Source of the DNA: an uncultured Desulfohalobiaceae bacterium
GTDB taxonomy: Bacteria; Desulfobacterota; Desulfovibrionia; Desulfovibrionales; Desulfonatronovibrionaceae
Direction of reading: 5' to 3'
DNA length: 8,384 nucleotides
Assembly (NCBI GenBank): GCA_913055195.1
Contig: CAJXJU010000040.1
Span: forward strand, 1 to 8,384
Within the stretch, counting starts at the first letter, position 1; each line of letters opens with the position of its first letter. The notes under the pieces are model-generated. The model worked only from the letters and a program-made list of their open reading frames with translations. It searched no databases and was not told the DNA's origin. The translations under genes were made by a program, and so were the position numbers. Shown here one piece after another: positions 6,462-8,384 of this stretch.

Positions 6462-6478
6462 GAAATTTCTCCTGTCCC
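6457..6478 (-). repeat. GGGACAGG repeat, inverted copy (right side)
   Basis: Read on the minus strand: GG, arm GACAGGA (plus 6470-6476), six-base loop GAAATT, arm TCTTGAC (plus 6457-6463). Both arms match copy 2 at 4597-4621 base for base, and the loop is three bases shorter. It lies about 75 bases upstream of the transposase start, pointing into that gene. Confidence 0.6.
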
Positions 6479-6479
6479 A

Positions 6480-6485
6480 TATAAT
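6480..6485 (+). promoter_or_regulatory. TATAAT box, possible -10 of the siroheme decarboxylase-hemL operon
   Basis: A perfect TATAAT directly outside the right repeat, about 80 bases before the first gene of the operon. No acceptable -35 box lies 16-18 bases upstream and there is no extended -10 TG, so the call rests on the hexamer and its place in the gap. Confidence 0.25.
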
Positions 6486-6552
6486 AGTTGAGTAAAATTA
6501 CTTGCAAGCAACACTTATTAAGTTTAGGAAAGTACAGGAATTCTCAAAAATC

Positions 6553-6557
6553 GGAGG
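6553..6557 (+). promoter_or_regulatory. Ribosome binding site that fixes the TTG start
   Basis: GGAGG lies six bases before TTG (6564-6566). No ATG or GTG in this frame is available near the conserved N-terminus; the next in-frame ATG is codon 75, inside the core domain. Confidence 0.8.
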
Positions 6558-6563
6558 AAAACC

Positions 6564-7046
6564 TTGACCTATTCCATTGAATTGACTCCCAAACAAAAAG
6601 AAATCTTAAAAATTGTTCAGGCTGACCTGCCAGATTCAGCCACGCCTTTTGCTGAAATTGCCAGATTAACAAACACTTCTGAGCAAGAGGTTCTGGAACT
6701 TCTTACAAAACTAAAAGATGAGGGTTATATTCGCCGTTTTGGAGCTACTCTGCGCCATCAACAAGCAGGATATGACCACAATGCCATGGTTGCCTGGTAT
6801 GTGGAAGAAGGCCAGGACATAGATAAAATTGGTCAGATTATGGCCTCTCGCCCGGAAATCACCCATTGCTATGAACGAAGAAACTGTCTGGATTGGCCAT
6901 ATAATTTATATACCATGATTCATGGTCAAAGCGAAGATGACTGTGAACACGTTATCTCTGAACTGGTTCAGGCAACTGGAGTTACCCAGTATGAAATTTT
7001 ATTCAGTTGCAAAGAGCTAAAGAAAACCTCCATGGAATATTTTTAG
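6564..7046 (+). CDS. Siroheme decarboxylase subunit (AhbA/AhbB family, Lrp/AsnC-like fold)
   Basis: 160 residues. In anaerobes that make heme through siroheme, an AhbA/AhbB pair removes two acetate carboxyls from siroheme to give didecarboxysiroheme. The protein has an AsnC-type winged helix (about 8-63, LTPKQKEIL to [11 protein letters not shown]), then a ferredoxin-like AsnC domain (about 70-145). Family features are EGYIRRFGA (53-61), [12 protein letters not shown] (69-80), ITHCYERR (99-106) with His101 and Arg105/Arg106, NLYTMIHG (114-121), and the ending [12 protein letters not shown]. It is often mis-annotated as an Lrp/AsnC regulator; the C-terminal signature and the hemL neighbour argue for the enzyme. 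I cannot decide between the A and B subunits, and the partner is not in the window. It starts with TTG behind GGAGG and is followed by hemL after 17 bases, so the two form an operon of heme synthesis. Confidence 0.85.
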   Translation: MTYSIELTPKQKEILKIVQADLPDSATPFAEIARLTNTSEQEVLELLTKLKDEGYIRRFGATLRHQQAGYDHNAMVAWYVEEGQDIDKIGQIMASRPEITHCYERRNCLDWPYNLYTMIHGQSEDDCEHVISELVQATGVTQYEILFSCKELKKTSMEYF

Positions 7047-7051
7047 AAAAC

Positions 7052-7057
7052 AAGGAG
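7052..7057 (+). promoter_or_regulatory. hemL ribosome binding site
   Basis: AAGGAG six bases before the ATG at 7064. It decides against the upstream in-frame ATG at 7007, which lies inside the preceding gene and has no comparable site. Confidence 0.8.
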
Positions 7058-7063
7058 CTGGTT

Positions 7064-8332
7064 ATGGACAAATCAAAGGAACTTTTTTCAAAGGCCAGGG
7101 AGATTATTCCCGGTGGGGTGAACAGCCCGGTTAGAGCTTGTAAGAGCGTTAGATCTGATCCTTTGTTTATTGCCAGAGCGGATGGACCCCATGTGTACAC
7201 AGAAGATGGGCAAAAATATGTAGATTATGTCATGTCCTGGGGGCCCATGCTTCTGGGACACAATCACCCCGCGGTGAACAAAGCTTTGCACGAAGCCGTG
7301 GACAAGGGCACAAGTTATGGAGCGCCGTGTAAAGCTGAAATTGAACTGGCTAAGGCTATAGTTGACGCCCTGCCCGGAGTGGAAATGGTTCGTATGGTCA
7401 ATTCAGGAACAGAAGCCACCATGAGTGCTTTGCGCCTGGCCCGGGGCTATACTGGTCGAAACAAGCTGGTTAAGTTTCATGGCTGCTATCATGGTCACGC
7501 CGATGCCTTTCTGGCCAGTGCTGGTTCTGGAGTAGCCACATTGTCCATTCCTGGCACACCAGGTGTGCCTGAAGAAACAGTCAAGCACACCCTTCTTGCA
7601 GAATACAATAATCTGGAGCAAGTAAAAGAACTATTTGCCCGTTATGGAGAAGACATTGCCGCAGTTTTTGTTGAGCCTGTGGCTGGCAATATGGGTGTTG
7701 TCCTGCCTGAAGAAGGCTTTTTGCAGGGCTTGAGGCAAATAACATCAGAATATGGCAGTCTATTGGTTTTTGATGAGGTAATCACGGGGTTTCGGGTTTC
7801 TTTTCATGGAGCACAAGGTTTTTATGGCATTGTTCCTGACCTCACCTGTCTGGGCAAAATTATAGGTGGAGGACTGCCTGTGGGCGCTTATGGAGGAAAA
7901 AAAGAAATCATGTCCCGCATAGCTCCAGATGGTGATGTCTATCAGGCAGGAACCCTATCCGGAAATCCTCTGGCTATGGCCGCGGGGCTGGCTACAATTA
8001 ACACTTTAAAATCAATGGATTATGAATTACTGGAGCAAAAAACCAGAGAGCTGGCTGAGGGGTTAAAAAATATCCTGGAGGAAAAGTCCCTTCCTGTGCA
8101 GGTAAATCAGATCGCCTCGATGTTTACCATTTTCTTTACAGAGAAACCTGTAAAAAACTTTGTCTCTGCTAAAGAGTCTAACCAGGAGCTTTTTATAAAA
8201 TTTTATAATGGTATGCGGGAGCAGGGGATAAATCTGGCCCCATCTGGTTTTGAGTGTGCTTTTAATTCTTTTGCCCACTCTGAAGAGGATCTGGAAAAAA
8301 CCCTGAGCGCAGCTAAAAAGATTAACTTTTAA
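7064..8332 (+). CDS. hemL: Glutamate-1-semialdehyde 2,1-aminomutase
   Basis: Cytosolic PLP enzyme that moves the amino group of glutamate-1-semialdehyde to give 5-aminolevulinate, the last step of the C5 route to all tetrapyrroles. With the start at 7064 it has 422 residues, within the family's usual 420-430. Landmarks in order: [10 protein letters not shown] (16-25), [29 protein letters not shown] from residue 113 (phosphate-binding), [19 protein letters not shown] with Asp237 (pyridine nitrogen contact), [15 protein letters not shown] with Lys265 as the PLP Schiff-base lysine (the same number as in E. coli), and [13 protein letters not shown] (296-308). No lesion seen. It lies 17 bases after the siroheme decarboxylase subunit, so first and later steps of heme formation share a transcript. 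No clear terminator hairpin is visible in the 52 bases after the stop. Confidence 0.97.
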   Translation: MDKSKELFSKAREIIPGGVNSPVRACKSVRSDPLFIARADGPHVYTEDGQKYVDYVMSWGPMLLGHNHPAVNKALHEAVDKGTSYGAPCKAEIELAKAIVDALPGVEMVRMVNSGTEATMSALRLARGYTGRNKLVKFHGCYHGHADAFLASAGSGVATLSIPGTPGVPEETVKHTLLAEYNNLEQVKELFARYGEDIAAVFVEPVAGNMGVVLPEEGFLQGLRQITSEYGSLLVFDEVITGFRVSFHGAQGFYGIVPDLTCLGKIIGGGLPVGAYGGKKEIMSRIAPDGDVYQAGTLSGNPLAMAAGLATINTLKSMDYELLEQKTRELAEGLKNILEEKSLPVQVNQIASMFTIFFTEKPVKNFVSAKESNQELFIKFYNGMREQGINLAPSGFECAFNSFAHSEEDLEKTLSAAKKINF

Positions 8333-8384
8333 AGTGATTAACCATTTTGCTACTTGACAGTCCAGATTGACCTCACCTAAATAA

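Larger units (their letters stand above)
4597..6478. mobile_element. Candidate RAYT-associated unit bounded by inverted GGGACAGG repeats
   Basis: The 1882-base block starts with GGGACAGGAGAAA (4597-4609) and ends with the inverted form TTTCTCCTGTCCC (6466-6478). It holds an AT-rich orphan gene and a HUH transposase in convergent orientation. Conserved metabolic operons lie outside on both sides. I see no target-site duplication, and Y1 transposases do not normally use terminal inverted repeats. The block may instead be a transposase with its usual flanking REP-like sequences plus an independently acquired gene. Mobility is inferred, not shown. Confidence 0.35.

Noticed and set aside
6564..7046. 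Reading this gene as an Lrp/AsnC transcription regulator
   Set aside because: The fold is shared, but the [15 protein letters not shown] and [11 protein letters not shown] signature and the hemL neighbour match siroheme decarboxylase subunits.
7007..7063. Longer hemL starting at 7007
   Set aside because: The extra 19 codons overlap the end of the upstream gene in another frame. Only the ATG at 7064 has AAGGAG at good spacing, and it restores the known position of Lys265.
8333..8384. Rho-independent terminator after hemL
   Set aside because: No stem followed by a T-run can be drawn in the 52 bases available.

Overview
The window looks like chromosomal DNA of an anaerobic, probably sulfate-reducing, bacterium of the Desulfobacterota (Desulfovibrionales-like). 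I infer this from two things together. One is a bacterial two-subunit ATP-citrate lyase linked to a compact aconitase. The other is a siroheme-decarboxylase-type protein next to hemL, as expected where heme is made through siroheme. The lineage is an inference from gene content, not a database match.

Layout. (1) Positions 1-4387, minus strand: a tight operon acn -> aclB -> aclA. aclA runs off the left edge after 383 codons. The two junctions are each 10 bases long, and in both the stop codon TAA is the start of the next gene's ribosome binding site (TAAGGAG). Aconitase and ATP-citrate lyase catalyse neighbouring steps around citrate. They serve either the reductive TCA cycle or, with the lyase running toward citrate and ATP, an oxidative cycle. 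(2) 4388-4681: a 294-base gap holding the acn leader. It contains three GCAC-ending boxes at exact 21-base spacing, a dyad near the start codon, two copies of a GGGACAGG repeat and a good sigma70-type promoter pointing right. (3) 4682-5446, plus strand: a very AT-rich orphan gene of unknown function whose last 14 codons change composition. (4) 5463-6380, minus strand: a RAYT-type HUH/Y1 transposase, convergent with the orphan. (5) 6381-6563: a 183-base gap with an inverted copy of the GGGACAGG repeat. (6) 6564-8332, plus strand: a siroheme decarboxylase subunit (TTG start) followed after 17 bases by hemL. The last 52 bases (8333-8384) show no feature I can support.

The metabolic operons on both sides are ordinary and well conserved. 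The accessory part is the block of about 1.9 kb between the inverted repeats, 4568-6478. It holds the orphan gene and the transposase. The repeats form the same imperfect hairpin on both sides, differ mainly in loop length, and place a TTGAC(C/A) -35-like box pointing inward at each of the two genes. This is the best candidate in the window for something undescribed: a RAYT-associated repeat that may carry a cargo gene and supply promoters. It is not proven to be mobile.
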